From Panorpa germanica (taxonomy: Eukaryota > Arthropoda > Insecta > Mecoptera > Panorpidae): a stretch of DNA of 64,000 bases. The DNA lies in contig OY783210.1 in the NCBI GenBank assembly GCA_963678705.1, positions 13,083,331 to 13,147,330 on the forward strand, read 5' to 3'. The notes under the pieces are model-generated. The model was not told where the DNA came from. It searched no databases and saw nothing but the letters and a program-made list of their open reading frames with translations. Position numbers and translations under genes: made by a program. Shown here piece after piece: positions 22,796 through 35,020 of this stretch (position 1 is its first letter; each line of letters begins with the position of its first letter).

Positions 22796-23830
22796 TAGTA
22801 CGTTTTATATAACTAATTATTTATTAAAAATATTAGTTAAGTTCTTATTGCACTAGTTGATTATTATTGGCGTGTATAATGGATTAAGAAAAGTTTAGAG
22901 GTTTTTAGATTAAGTATAATTAGGTTTCACTTCAGTAAAATATTATATAACATTAAGGTAATATTTTCTTTACCGCTTGAAGATTGTTCTACATTTCATA
23001 GTGAGGACCATGACTATATTTGTAACAAACAAAATGAATAAAAATTACGTTTTAATAAAATAATACAATTAAAGGTCAAAGATAACAACCGTTATGCTAT
23101 AAAATGCAGGTAAACAATTTCAAAGAAACGGAATATTTTTTCTATAAATATGAATATTTTGTATAAATTTTATTTCTTTTATTCTCTTATTAATTAACAG
23201 CCAAGTACTAATTGCAGTAATTACGTTACATTATTCTCATAAACAATGTTAACATGATAAATTAATTATTTAACTATACAATCAACAATTATTAATAATG
23301 TAATCACCGGTGTTTGGATAAATCAAGTATTCTTCTATTAGCTGAATATATTTTCTGCTTCGCTGGCCGCGGTCGGTTCGGTTCACCTTCTCTTCTGGTT
23401 TGCATTGCCGACGGTGCTGGAATCGGTACAATGGATCGTGCTTATGTTCTTCAAATGTTTAAGATTATCATCTGCAAGTGAGATAATAGTTAATATAAGC
23501 TCCTTGACCCTGACCCTGAGGAATATGCTTTGCTTAAAATAGGAACCATTAGATAAGTTGAAAAAAATATATATTATTTGAATTAAGCGAATGAAGTTGA
23601 AATTTTAAACTATATTTGTGTAAAATTTAAATATGTTTTTTATAAAAATATGTCTCTCTCTCCCATTCAAAGTTGGTCGATGTAATTAATGTTTTACTCA
23701 TTAACGTAATCGTAAAACTTCTTAAGAAAACCTTTTTAATGTTTATAAAATTATAAAAAGTCCTTTTTAAGGATTAAGGGCTAAATGATGTGATAAAATA
23801 TCTATAAATATTATTTAAATCTTTTTAGAT

Positions 23831-24291
23831 CCCAGTAAACAATTTGGTGAAGTGCCCTATTTGGTGAAGTTCGAGTCACTCGTACAATTCAATTCTAACG
23901 CTTTACAAGTTCTCTACCTGTCACAGATTTTGTGTTAGTTGTTAGAATTTTGTCATAATAATATTCTTTCTTTTTCCAATATCATTCATTAAGTAGCAGT
24001 TGTTTCTTTCACACTGGGATATATATTTGTTTAGTTCATTTTCATTCCAAAGTGAGAGAGAAACGAGATGCGGTTAGACAAGTAAAATATATTTTTCACC
24101 GTTACACTTGTATACTTGTATAGTATTTCGTTCAGTACAGTATAATGCAGTGAACCGTCGTTGTGATCTCTGTAGGTCATAAAAAGGGCCTTTCCTATGA
24201 ACGATTGAATAGAAAACGAACACGTTCCAGACAAAAAACTCATGATATGTAATAGAAATTAAGTAGAATTTACTCCAAAATGTTTACTATG
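23831..24291. mobile_element. MITE family A, long form, shorter copy
   Basis: It starts CCCAGTAAACAATTTGGTG and ends TCCAAAATGTTTACTATG, with the last bases changed. It matches 27659-28521 in the opposite orientation, apart from about 405 bp present only there. Confidence 0.75.
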
Positions 24292-25559
24292 ATTAAATAT
24301 TTAGATTATTATATTTAGTTATTTAGCGAGGATAAAATAATGAAATACATATTAATATAAATAATATTTGAGATATAGCTTACAAGATTAATTATAAAGA
24401 AACCAAACTACCGAATTATTCCGAACGATCCGTACTTAACCGAAGTTGAGTTAGACAATATCATGAAAACAATATATGAGGCGTCTATAGATATGTAAGT
24501 GACAAAAGTAAAATTCTTCAGAAAACGAGTTTAAAGTTAAGATCGTTTAGGCGTTTACGTTCAGTAGGTTTTAGAATTCAAGCTATATAGTAAAATCTGT
24601 CCAAGTTTTCGCTTATGTCTCTGTGCCACTAAATAGTTTAGTGCATCTTCTATCGTTTGCGCTGTTTATCTCAAATTTTCAAAATTTGTCACTTACATCA
24701 CTTTGCTTCTAGACGTCTCATATATATTCTTATGCAGTGTCGACCTATTTTCAATGCTGAGTTCTATCACCGACGATCTTCTACTATATTGACAATTTCT
24801 ATGGTGTTGTGCATCATATATGTGAACCACACCACTGTCTGATAAGTTTACGATTATTTATGCACATAATCAATTTAATTTGATAACAATAAAACCCAGA
24901 AAATATAGCTCTGATCTTGCATAACTGTGTCATCTGAAACAATATATAAATGATCATTATTTTAAGTAATATTTTGAGTAATTTTGAAATCCTTAAACGG
25001 GGAAGAGAATGAAAGGGGTATGCAGAGACAGCCACTTGTCTAAAGCGACACCAACTGCCCTCATTGCAAGCAACATTGGTTGACAATGCAGACGATAGCA
25101 CATTCGTATGACTGAACCATACAAATAATACTTAAAACCGTAGCTGTCACTGCATTCGCCTTCTCTCTCGTTTCCCACCTTTTGTTCAATGAAGCCAAGT
25201 CGTTTGATGTGAACAGTACGGACCTGCGAACGTCTTAAACCAATTTTGTCTCCAGAACGACCGTGCAAAAAGAAAAGCAAATGAAATGTAAAAATGAGAT
25301 TTACTTTCAAATATTCGTAAACTGTCGTTTCTTTAGGGTATACTTCTACTTCAACCGTTGTCCTAGTGAATTTGAAATTTGCATAATCATTCAAAGTAAT
25401 GGTAATAATAACAAAAAACTCCGAACGAAATTGAAAACAAGTTTTAGTTCAATAGAAAAAATTATCTATATTGTTGTTTACCAATAAAGTTCTTCGAAGA
25501 ATATATTATAATTTCATTGATCTATTTTATTAGGTGTTCCCCGAATTGTTTGTACATTA

Positions 25560-25735
25560 AAGTATAAGGTCTTTCAATGAGAGACTTCAATAAGAGGTGT
25601 TATTTTAAATCAACAGGAAAACGCAATATTTTTGTGCAAAGTGGTGATATTTTTATTTTAATCTAAAGTACAAACTCTGAGGTTAGTAATGGAACACAAT
25701 ATCTGGCAAATGTTACCGCGATGATGGTTTTATGT
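25560..25735. mobile_element. MITE family D, partial copy
   Basis: It carries AAGGTCTTTCAATGAGAG and the interior ACAAACTCTGAGGTTAGTAA seen at 4315-4440; the right inverted repeat is not present. Confidence 0.6.
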
Positions 25736-25989
25736 TGAAGTTATAAAAAAATTCAATACATGTTGCGTCGCATGTGGCAGATAAACCATATCATACCATA
25801 TGTGTGATACGACATTACTACTAACAGCTGAGTTGTGTATCCCATAAAGTATTATATAACGAAGGTTGCCAACAAGGAAAAATAATCTCGAATACTTATT
25901 AGTACTTATTTCTTGTAAAAATCAATTTTTGTTCAAAGTTCAAATTTGGTATAGCTATAACTCTGTAAACATTTGGATATTCAAACAGA

Positions 25990-26373
25990 TTTTTGCGGGG
26001 CCCCGGGTGGCAGAAATTGGCGAGACCCCGGGGTGGCAGATCTTTGCGAGGTCCTTGTTCTTTGTATAATTTATATAAATTGTAAGTAAGTATTTTTGAT
26101 GATAAGTGACAAGAAATAACATTTTATATTGGAAGTGTTATAAAAGTAAACAAGCACAAAGATGACAAATATTAATGATGATAAACTAAGGTACATGAAT
26201 ACCTTAAAAGATGTACGCAATGATTCTAGTGGGATTTCTGAAGAGCGAGGCGCGAAATTCAAATACATATATAGTCATGAATTGTTCTACTTGGGTTGTT
26301 GCGCGAGAATGAGAGGACCCTACAAGAGCGAGGCCCTACAAGAGTGAGGCCCCGGGCGATTGATCTGTTTGCC
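25990..26373. mobile_element. hAT-type MITE family F, decayed copy
   Basis: It matches the interior of 9608-9982 (GGCAGATCTTTGCGAGG, then TATTAATGATGATAAACTAA, then GAGGCCCCGGGCG). The terminal repeats are lost and the GAGGCCC block near one end is duplicated. Confidence 0.7.
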
Positions 26374-27112
26374 CATTACAGAAAAAATACATTTTTTAAA
26401 AACTTTAATAAAAGATAGTCAATTTTAATCGTTGAAAAACTAATTTAAGAATTTTTGAGTTGCTATTGCACGTAGAAAGCGAGATATTAGCAAATATTGC
26501 AGTAAAATTTAAAAGAAATCCTTCACTTTCCGCTCACAACAATTTAAACGATTATCTTTTATTTTACATAATAACATTCGGAGCGAAACGCAAACGTTAT
26601 GTCCTAATTGCAATATCACTATGTCCCAATCAAACTTTTTGTTTCACCAAAATCCATTGGAGATTTGCAACTCGGTGCAGTTATTTTTAAACTACATTTT
26701 AAATGCTTTTTTATTAACAAAGGAAAGTGCATTCGCGATTTTGTCATCGGTGATTGTACACTGTATACTCTATACTTCTGAGAAATTGCTTAATTACTTT
26801 TCATTTTATTTACTTTGTTTACTCCAGTTACTCATAATTTGTAAATACATCAACTTCGTAACGTTGTATAGAGAACTAGTGCTTGTGAACTCATTTTTTA
26901 GAAGCTGTTCTTTTACTTTTTGATGTAAATAAATGTTAATATATGTACAGTGCCAGATTATCCATAAAGCAATACTTCTATACGTAACTGCCTAGGGGCC
27001 CGCGCTTCGAGAAAAAATACCTGCCCAGGAATCGTATAAACTAATTTTTGGTAATATGGTGCAATCAACTTTCCCAAATGTAATGACGGCATTGCAAATT
27101 CTGTTACGTTGG

Positions 27113-27235
27113 ATTCCTTTAATAATTAAAAGGACAAAATGAGTATTCTAATTGGCAATATCTCCTAAAATATAAGGTCTTGAAAATAAATAATTGGACA
27201 TTTGAGGTTCTATTAACCAATTTATTCATTTATTT
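27113..27235. mobile_element. MITE family B fragment
   Basis: It matches the interior near the right end of family B (TTAATAATTAAAAGGACAAA, then TTGGACATTTGAGGTTCTAT). No terminal repeats remain. Confidence 0.6.
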
Positions 27236-27319
27236 GTTAATACAGGCAAATAAAATTGTAGTGAAAATGCAACTTCAAGTTAAGTTTATATTTGTCAATT
27301 GTCACACTAGTTTAATCAT

Positions 27320-27515
27320 CCCAGTAAACAATATTTCTATCACTATTGCACTTCAATTATAGTTCGCATCAACTTTATCTTCATTTGTATTCCGACAGGT
27401 GGAGTGGTTTCGTCGAGTGAACTGTGAGAAACTGAACTAAATGAACTCTTTCATGACAAAAAAGTCATGCGCATCTTTAATATGATAGCAAAGTGACTCC
27501 AAAATGTTTACTGGG
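27320..27515. mobile_element. MITE family A, internally deleted copy
   Basis: It runs from CCCAGTAAACAATATTTCTA to CCAAAATGTTTACTGGG, 196 bp. The interior is family A with part of each end missing. Confidence 0.75.
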
Positions 27516-27658
27516 AAGACGAAGAAGTTATCAAATAAGGCTTTTAGAATAAAATGTCCAAGGAAAACTCCAGGTTTTATATAATATTTTGCCTTAATTA
27601 TTTTAAGTAGATATTACTAGTTAATGGGTTCAAGAAGAGTTTAAAATTTAATGGTTTA

Positions 27659-28521
27659 CCCAGTAAACATTTTGGAGTAAATTCTACTTAATTTCTATTA
27701 CATATCATGAGTTTTTTGTCTGGAACGTGTTCGTTTTCTATTCAGTCGTTCATAGGAAAGGCCCTTTTTATGACATACAGAGATCGCAACGACGGTTCAC
27801 TGCTGAATTAAAAGCGGAGTCGGTTTATGATTTATGACCGGAGTTATAAACTTGACACTAGCAGGGATGGCAGGGGTATAAAACTTAATGGAATTCGACT
27901 TTTTAGAGTCTGCAAAATATAAATATTTAAATGAAGAAATAAATTGATGTAATCTTTAGTACGGATCGTGATTTTTTTAATGAATATTATTCATCTTCAA
28001 AAATACTCGTTATATTAGTTTTTTACATTGTTTTGGTGATTCAAAAATCCACGATCGGCAGGTCTGCGTTAGGTTTAAAACCTCTGTCTTACCCTCGCTG
28101 CTTAAAGTATTCGTTTATATACATTATATTCGGAGATTGAGGGAGACAGCGTGTGCCTATTACCATTAAAGAAATATTTGTTGAAAAAGGATAGCATATA
28201 TTTTAAACATACTGTACTGAACGAAATACTATACAAGTATACAAGTGTAACGGTGAAAAATATATTTTACTTGTCTAACCGCATCTCGTTTCTCTCTCAC
28301 TTTGGAATGAAAATGAACTAAACAAATATATATCCTAGTGTGAAAGAAACAACTGCTACTTAATGAATGATGTTGGAAAAAGAAAGAATATTATTATGAA
28401 AAAATTCTAACAACTAACACAAAATCTGTGACAGGTAGAGAACTTGTAAAGCGTTAGAATTGAATTGTACGAGTGACTCGAACGTCACTAAATAGGGCAC
28501 TTCACCAAATTGTTTACTGGG
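27659..28521. mobile_element. MITE family A, long form, 863 bp
   Basis: It begins CCCAGTAAACATTTTGGAG and ends CACCAAATTGTTTACTGGG, with TA on both outer flanks. Positions 27804-28208 are absent from the copy at 23831-24291. No transposase is visible. Confidence 0.8.
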
Positions 28522-29370
28522 TAGTCACACAAATATGCGCTATCGTCGGATATTGCGGGAAGAGCAACTCTTGCAATGCATTCCGATATCAATTGATGTC
28601 GCAGTAGATCTATAGCTATCGCTGCATACGTCTTCCATCTCACTTCTCTCCAACATTTTATTCAATAAAGCTAATGCGCATGATGAGCAGTGAGCTGTAA
28701 ACACTTACCTCGAAAGACTAACCGATTGTTTGTAAGATATTGAAACATATTTCTTTAATTACTTCGTCCTAGAGATTAGTTATTACTTTATAATGTTAAA
28801 GAATAATAGTAAACAATAATATTTACAATAATTATTCTATTGTTTTACTCTTGCTTATGCTTACATTCAATAAATCTAAAGAGTGTAAAAATATGATAGA
28901 TTTTTTATCGAACAAAATATTTAAATTTCATGGTTATCATAATGACCCTGAATGAGGTTAAGTACCAGCAAACATTTACGTAATACGAGTTAGAGATTTA
29001 TCTGACGTAATTTCGAGTTAGAGTGTTAATTTTTGTGATGTCTATAAATATGTAAATAAAGAAATTACGATAATTATATTTGATAAACCTTTGCACGTGG
29101 AAGTAAAAATATATAAATAAACTAACAACTTATATCTGCTGAAGAAGCACCTATTTATTTTAAATGACTTTGTAGTAGTGTTTTAAGCGTTGTACACATA
29201 CGTGCGAGTTAAACACGCGGCATCCAATATTTGTTCGAAGAAGTTGTGCAACACGACCATACTAGTGAGACATGCAACTTAATACGTAACGAAAATCAAA
29301 CGTACATAATAAAACTCAGTTATTTAACTCGTGCTTACCCTTGTCAAACTCAGTTCGACATCACCTTTGA

Positions 29371-29550
29371 CAGGCCCGAATTTGAGGGAGGGCAGGCGGG
29401 GCTACTGCCCCGGGACCTCCACAATAGAGATCAAAGCACTAATTTTTTGAAAGATTTGACGGAAAGAAATTGGTCTTTTTATTCGGAAAATATTTAGGGG
29501 CCTCCGCTCCTTCGTTGCCCAGGGCCTCCACACCTCTAAATGCGGCCCTG
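29371..29550. mobile_element. hAT-type MITE (family G), 180 bp, perfect 8-bp target duplication
   Basis: The left end is CAGGCCCGAATTTGAGGG and the inverted right end is CAGGGCCGCATTTAGAGG. The flanks 29363-29370 and 29551-29558 are both ACCTTTGA. Confidence 0.9.
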
Positions 29551-30184
29551 ACCTTTGATATGAATTTTTCAGCCGATGATAAACAGGAATAGCGATATAT
29601 GATTTTAAATCTATCAGAAGTATCTTCTCTTTTTAAAAATTTTATGAAAACGACCAGTTTTTCATTCGAGTATATACGTTTCCAATCGGGTATACTCGTC
29701 AATGTGAATATAACTGCATGTCAGCTTTACAAATACAACAGCAAAGATAATTTATTCATTTAATTTTGTATAATTATCTATAATATATATATTTTTTCTT
29801 TCTTTATTAATTTTAACACGAACTATTAGTACATGTATTATTTAATACTTTATGAGTGTTTACTCGAATTAATTATGCTAGTTTAGCAATACAGCTGATC
29901 TTGGTAATAATTCAATGCCGTGGGTATTTCCAGGTAATTATTAATACATAATATGTACACGATCTTAGCTAGAATTCCGCAGGTTGATCGATGAAAACTG
30001 GTCTACGAACGCAAAACCAGTTTGGATGCTTCTACACTGAAGAGTTGTAGTCATAATATGTTGGAAATCATTGATGCAATTTAAAATATATATTAGAAAA
30101 GGTGCAGCAGTTCAGAAAAACGGATACTTCAACAAATGTTTTTTTTAGTAGCATAAATCAACAGCACACCTTTTTTAAAAGAAA

Positions 30185-30745
30185 AATTAAATAACACTAT
30201 GATATAACAGAGTGTAAATAAGAATAATTCATTATGAATTAGAATCAAAATATTATTAATTAAATTTATTATATTTATGTATTGTATTGTCTTTAAATAT
30301 TGAAATCGTGCAACATTTTAAATTCATTTAAACATTACTTTTATTTTAATTATGTAAATATGGCAACAACGCATCGTTTTTTTGTTTATGTTTGAACACG
30401 TATTCCATCAAGTTATATTATTTATTTTGCAATGTTTCTTTTTAGAGAAAAATTATTGTAATGTGTTAGAGCAGTGCATAATTTTATTTAAGATTTTTAT
30501 ATGTAAAAGAAAGAGACAGCAATATTATTAGAAAAATATTCATAAAATAAATAATTGAATTTATTGTTAGTATTATGTCGGTGGATTGTTACAGATAAAG
30601 ACGAGCTTGAGACATTCAATTCGACTGCCTAATGATTGCCTGTTAAAGAAAAGAGATGAATATAGTTTCCAAATCTCTACTCTCTGATTCATTTGAATTT
30701 AAGAAAATATTTGATCAGTTTGCAAGTTGAAACTTGCACGTAAAA
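30185..30745. repeat. Direct repeat, upstream copy (pairs with 35797-36440)
   Basis: Shared blocks include AAATTAAATAACACTATGAT, then TAATTATGTAAATATGGCAA, then TTCGACTGCCTAATGATTG, then AAATATAGTTTCCAAATC-like sequence, in the same order and orientation as just upstream of the ionotropic receptor. No receptor sequence follows this copy. Confidence 0.75.
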
Positions 30746-31199
30746 GATTTGCTGTAAAGTACTAGGTGTGTGGGTTCTGGGTGGATGCTTATAGTGTGTA
30801 AACGGGGGGGAGGGGGGTTAGATGTAAGTGGCACGGAAACAGATGCAGTTTCATTATTTTAAATAGCGTCAAATTTTTCTATAAACGTATAGGCGCCAAA
30901 TTCAAAATCAAAATTAATTAAATTCCAATTTTATGTTCACCTCGCCTTTCACAGGAACTTTAAATATGTTGTCCTTAATTAAATGTAAGTATCTAAGTGG
31001 TTTTTACATCTAATACATATTGAGCTCCAGCGGTGCATCACTGAAAATTTGTAATAATTCTAAACAGCAAATGACCTTTAAGAACGAGGGCATGCGCTTT
31101 CAATTTACAATCTAATGTATACAAACGCATCGTATATCATTAAAAGGATTTTTAAGTTCTATTATAACTTTTATATAAATATTTTTTTAATTAAATAAA

Positions 31200-31548
31200 T
31201 CTTAATATATATAAATTACGTGTCACGTTGTTCGTCCGCGATGGACTCCTAAACTACTTAACCGATTTTAATCAAATTTGTACACCGTGTGCAGTTTGAT
31301 CCAACTTGAAAGATAGGATAGCTTACATCTCAATTTATGATTGCAATATTATCTTATTGCAAATTATTTGTCTATTAATTATCTGTTAGCTCCAAACGAT
31401 GACATCTGGCGACGATGATGGCGACATCTGTTGACTAGATTAAGTAAATATTCTGTTGACTAGATTGAGTAAATATTCAATAGATGGCGCTATGTAATGT
31501 AATATGACAAAAACGTTAGTCACAGCAACGCGTGGCCGGGACAGCTAG
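31200..31548 (+). mobile_element. Helitron-like non-autonomous element, about 349 bp
   Basis: It begins TC (TCTTAATATATATAAATT) after an A and ends GCGTGGCCGGGACAGCTAG before a T, the A|TC...CTAG|T arrangement of Helitrons. The stretch GATGGACTCCTAAACTACTT with ACCGATTTTAATCAAATTTG is common near the 5' end of insect Helitrons. There is no target duplication and no coding capacity. Confidence 0.75.
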
Positions 31549-32377
31549 TAGTTTATATATAAAATGTATTACACAATTCATATTTATTCAAATAATAATG
31601 GCTTTTCATTCACACTTACTGTTATAAAATGAGTGTGAGTGAAACATAAGACATGTTCAGGTGGACCATTATACTATGTATATGATCAAATTATTTCTCA
31701 CTAATTTGTGAACCAATTGTATTCTTCAACTGCAATAAAGGAAATAACATTGAACATTTACAATTTATAAATAATTGTGTAATGTTTTTTTTACTGGTTT
31801 CTCAAGGTCTATGATTCATTTGTTGCGATTTCTCTGTTGCCTAATTGATATATTACAAACCTATCTTCAAATTCTTTTTAATCTTGTTTTAAAAAACTTA
31901 TTTCCAATTAATTTATTTGAAAGTTTAGTGTAAAAAATGCGTAAGTATAATTTTTTAATTTTTTAAAAATCCCGCTCAATATTTGACCGCCATGTTTTTT
32001 TACGGCTTGCTCCGAAGAGAATACGATATAAGAGAGAGATGACAATAGTCTGTCAGTTAGAAGATAGGTAAAGCTATGTTGCTTATTAAATCATATTCTT
32101 ATTTTTCTAACAACTACTGATTAGACACTGATTAGTTCAATCCTGATAACAGAAGGTTTAGGTTAACCATCAATAACATCTCATTGCTCTCATTATTTAA
32201 TGCACCATCTACTTTGTCGATAATGAGATCAAACAAAGTTCAATAAGAGATAACCTCTTACCTATTTAGAAGTAACAAACATGTTGTTTCGAAAAACTCT
32301 AATAACACGCTGTAAAAATATATTTCTTTTTTTAATAATCACGTGTTGGTATTATTTAGGCATCTAACAACAGCTTC

Positions 32378-32652
32378 AATGCAATCGAATTGCCTCGGTT
32401 GAAATCGGGATACTTCGGTGGAGTTACGAATACACGTTTTAGAATTATTATCGCGGGAATTTTGAAACTGTAAACTAGTAATTATATTTACCTTGTTGCT
32501 CCAACGCCGCATCTCGGCAATCAAGCGGCTAATTTGGGTTTGCTTATTTAAAATGTTTTAGATATCAGTCCCGTAATTTTGTTGTAAATAAGAGATACAC
32601 TATAATTAACAGGGGCCCTATTTGTGACTTCCACTTCACTAGTAAGGTCCTC
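32378..32652. repeat. Direct repeat, left copy
   Basis: It matches 33050-33381 with moderate divergence: AATGCAATCGAATTG, then GGTGGAGTTACGAATACAC, then GAAACTGTAAACTAGTAATT, then TTTGTGACTTCCACTTCACT. The origin is unknown. Confidence 0.7.
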
Positions 32653-33049
32653 CGCACACGAGGCGACTGGTTGCAAACCTTATCCCTGAATCTACCCGAA
32701 GCGAATGTGATTACGACTGTTGTTAGTGGGAGATCGAACGTGTATGCGAGTAAGATAAAACACGAGGAAAGGCACAGGAGTCGACTGATTGCAAACGAAA
32801 CGAAGTTTTCAACGAACACGAGCACGAGCCATGTTGAGCCGTGTATTGTGACTCTATAGAATTTTTAACAATATCAAAACAGGGGTTTCTGTTATGTTAT
32901 ATTTGATTGTATGTATGTATTTAAAGACTTTTCAATAGTATTCGTAAACATCTCTATTGATGAAACCAACAATGCCCTGCGACCAAGAAATATAGTCGCT
33001 GAATATATGCTCAAAACCAGTTTGAAATCAGTTTCGCAAACACATTCAT

Positions 33050-33381
33050 TGCAATCGAATTGTCTCGGTTGAAATCGTGAAACTTCGGTGGAGTTACGAA
33101 TACACTTTTAAGAATAATCATCGCGGGAACTTTGAAACTGTAAACTAGTAATTATTGATTATTACTTTGTTGATGCATAGCCCTATCTCAGCAATGAAGC
33201 GGATTGTAATAGTCACATATCTCAGAAATCTACAAACTGGCGGAAAATCTAATAAATAAACATTTCTGATTTTAAATATTTTAGTTATCAGTCTCGTAAT
33301 TTTGTTGTAAATGATAGATACACTATAATTAACGGGGATATAATTAACATTTGTGACTTCCACTTCACTAGTAACGTAACA
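33050..33381. repeat. Direct repeat, right copy
   Basis: Partner of 32378-32652, with about 60 bp of extra sequence in its middle. The 400 bp between the copies includes a GC-richer island (32653-32858). Confidence 0.7.
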
Positions 33382-33639
33382 AAAACTAATCTTCTTTAAT
33401 AGAAAGAAAATATCAATACATTTCCGTCACATAACTAGTAAAGGGAGTCATGAATAAAACCACCGATTTATATGGCATGTGTATGACATGGTGTAACTGA
33501 AGTTGCAGCTAGTCTAAGCGCAAGTGAATGTTATAATACAAACCTAATTTTATTTAATATTTCTATTTTATTTATTAATTTTGTATCTTGTAAAGGTTGC
33601 AATAGTTTATTAATATTAATGTCATTGTCATAAAGTATG

Positions 33640-33836
33640 TTACTAATGTTGTCGTCTAGTTGTAAAGTTTTTCTTATCTGATGAAATTTATTACACTTTA
33701 TCTGGTGAATATATTACTACTACTAAGTAGTAGGTGTTCAACTGTTAACTTTTTATTACAAGTGCTGCAAATGGGTTGTCTTTGTCTCTTCAGGATGTAT
33801 TGATATGTAATTTTTATGTGACGTATTCTGAGGCTC
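33640..33836 (-). mobile_element. Jockey-type LINE fragment
   Basis: The minus strand gives LRIRHIKITYQYILKRQ followed by QPICSTCNKKLTVEHLLL, the C-terminal pattern of Jockey-clade reverse transcriptase proteins. It is short and lacks both ends. Confidence 0.75.
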
Positions 33837-33908
33837 GAATTTTATTTAATGATTCTTAGTACACATATGTTGAATAAATTCATAATTAATAAAATCAATA
33901 ACCTAATC

Positions 33909-35020
33909 CAGCGGTTCTCAAACTTTTTACTTAGAGCCCCCCTGCATAATCCAGCTGTAAGCCGGGCCCCCCTACATGTAAACGTACTATATATTATAAG
34001 GAAGTCGCATTTGACATTATACAGTCAATTTGTTTTTAGTTAAGTTTTGCACATTCTATGCATACTCTCATGGGGCAATAGGTTTAATCGTAATCAAGCA
34101 ACAAATTCTATACAAAGAATTACAATTTATTTAATTATTTTAGCTACTATAGTACATAATTGTTATTTGTAAGTCAAAGCAATAATAATAAATAGAGCTT
34201 CAGTGTGAAGGATGTGCTTGTTTTTTTTCTGCGCATAGTTTCTTGAAATGCGGTGTCAGTTCTGATAACGCTATTCTGAATTCCTTGGTCGCATCCAGTC
34301 TTGAGCGATATTTACTCTCCATGGCAGCTAGAGCAGAAAACTCAGTTTCACAAGAATAAGTGGTGGCGAATGGAGTGAGTATTTTCAATGCCCTTTCACT
34401 CAAAATTGGGTGTTCCTTTTGTACACCAATCCAGAAGCATGTGAGAGAAGATTCTTTAAACTTCATTTCAAGTCCAGTGTCACCTTGGAGGTCAATGGGA
34501 TTTTCTTTTTCCTTCGTGTTGAGGGAGCACTCATCGACTGATGGTTTGAACGGGTTTTGAATCCATGCCAAACCATCCAAGTTCTCATTAAAATATTTTT
34601 CAAAACGAGATTTGAGGATTTCTACGTGTTTAAGAAAGCATTTCTTTGCATTGGTTGAAATAGTTTTGAGATCCATTTCTTCAATCATAATTTTAAGATT
34701 AGAAAATAGCTCCAAATTGTCACTTTACAGACCGCCCTCGTACAAACTTAGCTTCATTACAAAGCTTTTCACCTTTTCAGTCCATTGCAGCAGGTTTGCA
34801 TCTTTTTTCTGTATTTTCTGATAAACTAAAAAGTATAAAATGTTCGGCACTCTTACGACTTTGACTAAAAATTATACACTTGTTGTAATTTTAAAAATAA
34901 AAAGTTTGCTTTATTATTTTGTAAGTAAATTTAATTAATTTTTCAACCAAGCTTTGGGCCCCCCCTGAGCCATCATTGCGCCCCCCTTGGGGGTCGCGCC
35001 CCACACTTTGAGAACCGCTG
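33909..35020 (-). mobile_element. hAT transposon, internally deleted, 1112 bp, perfect 8-bp target duplication
   Basis: The ends are CAGCGGTTCTCAAACTTTT and, inverted, CAGCGGTTCTCAAAGTGTG. The flanks 33901-33908 and 35021-35028 are both ACCTAATC. The minus strand 34200-34715 encodes 171 residues ending in a hAT dimerisation region (SERALKILTPFATTYSCETE then FSALAAMESKYRSRLD), most like ZBED5/SCAND3-type hAT transposases. Only this C-terminal part remains, so the copy cannot be autonomous. Confidence 0.92.

Noticed and set aside
24993-25394. 133-codon minus-strand frame
   Set aside because: It lies in a region with a diverged repeat partner near 28610. No motif or start context supports it.
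26162-26347. 61-codon plus-strand frame
   Set aside because: It falls entirely inside the decayed hAT-type MITE family F copy.
32378-33381. Direct repeats bordering a 400-bp interior, considered as a terminal-repeat retroelement
   Set aside because: The repeats lack TG...CA ends, there is no target duplication and the interior has no retroelement features. A tandem duplication is simpler.
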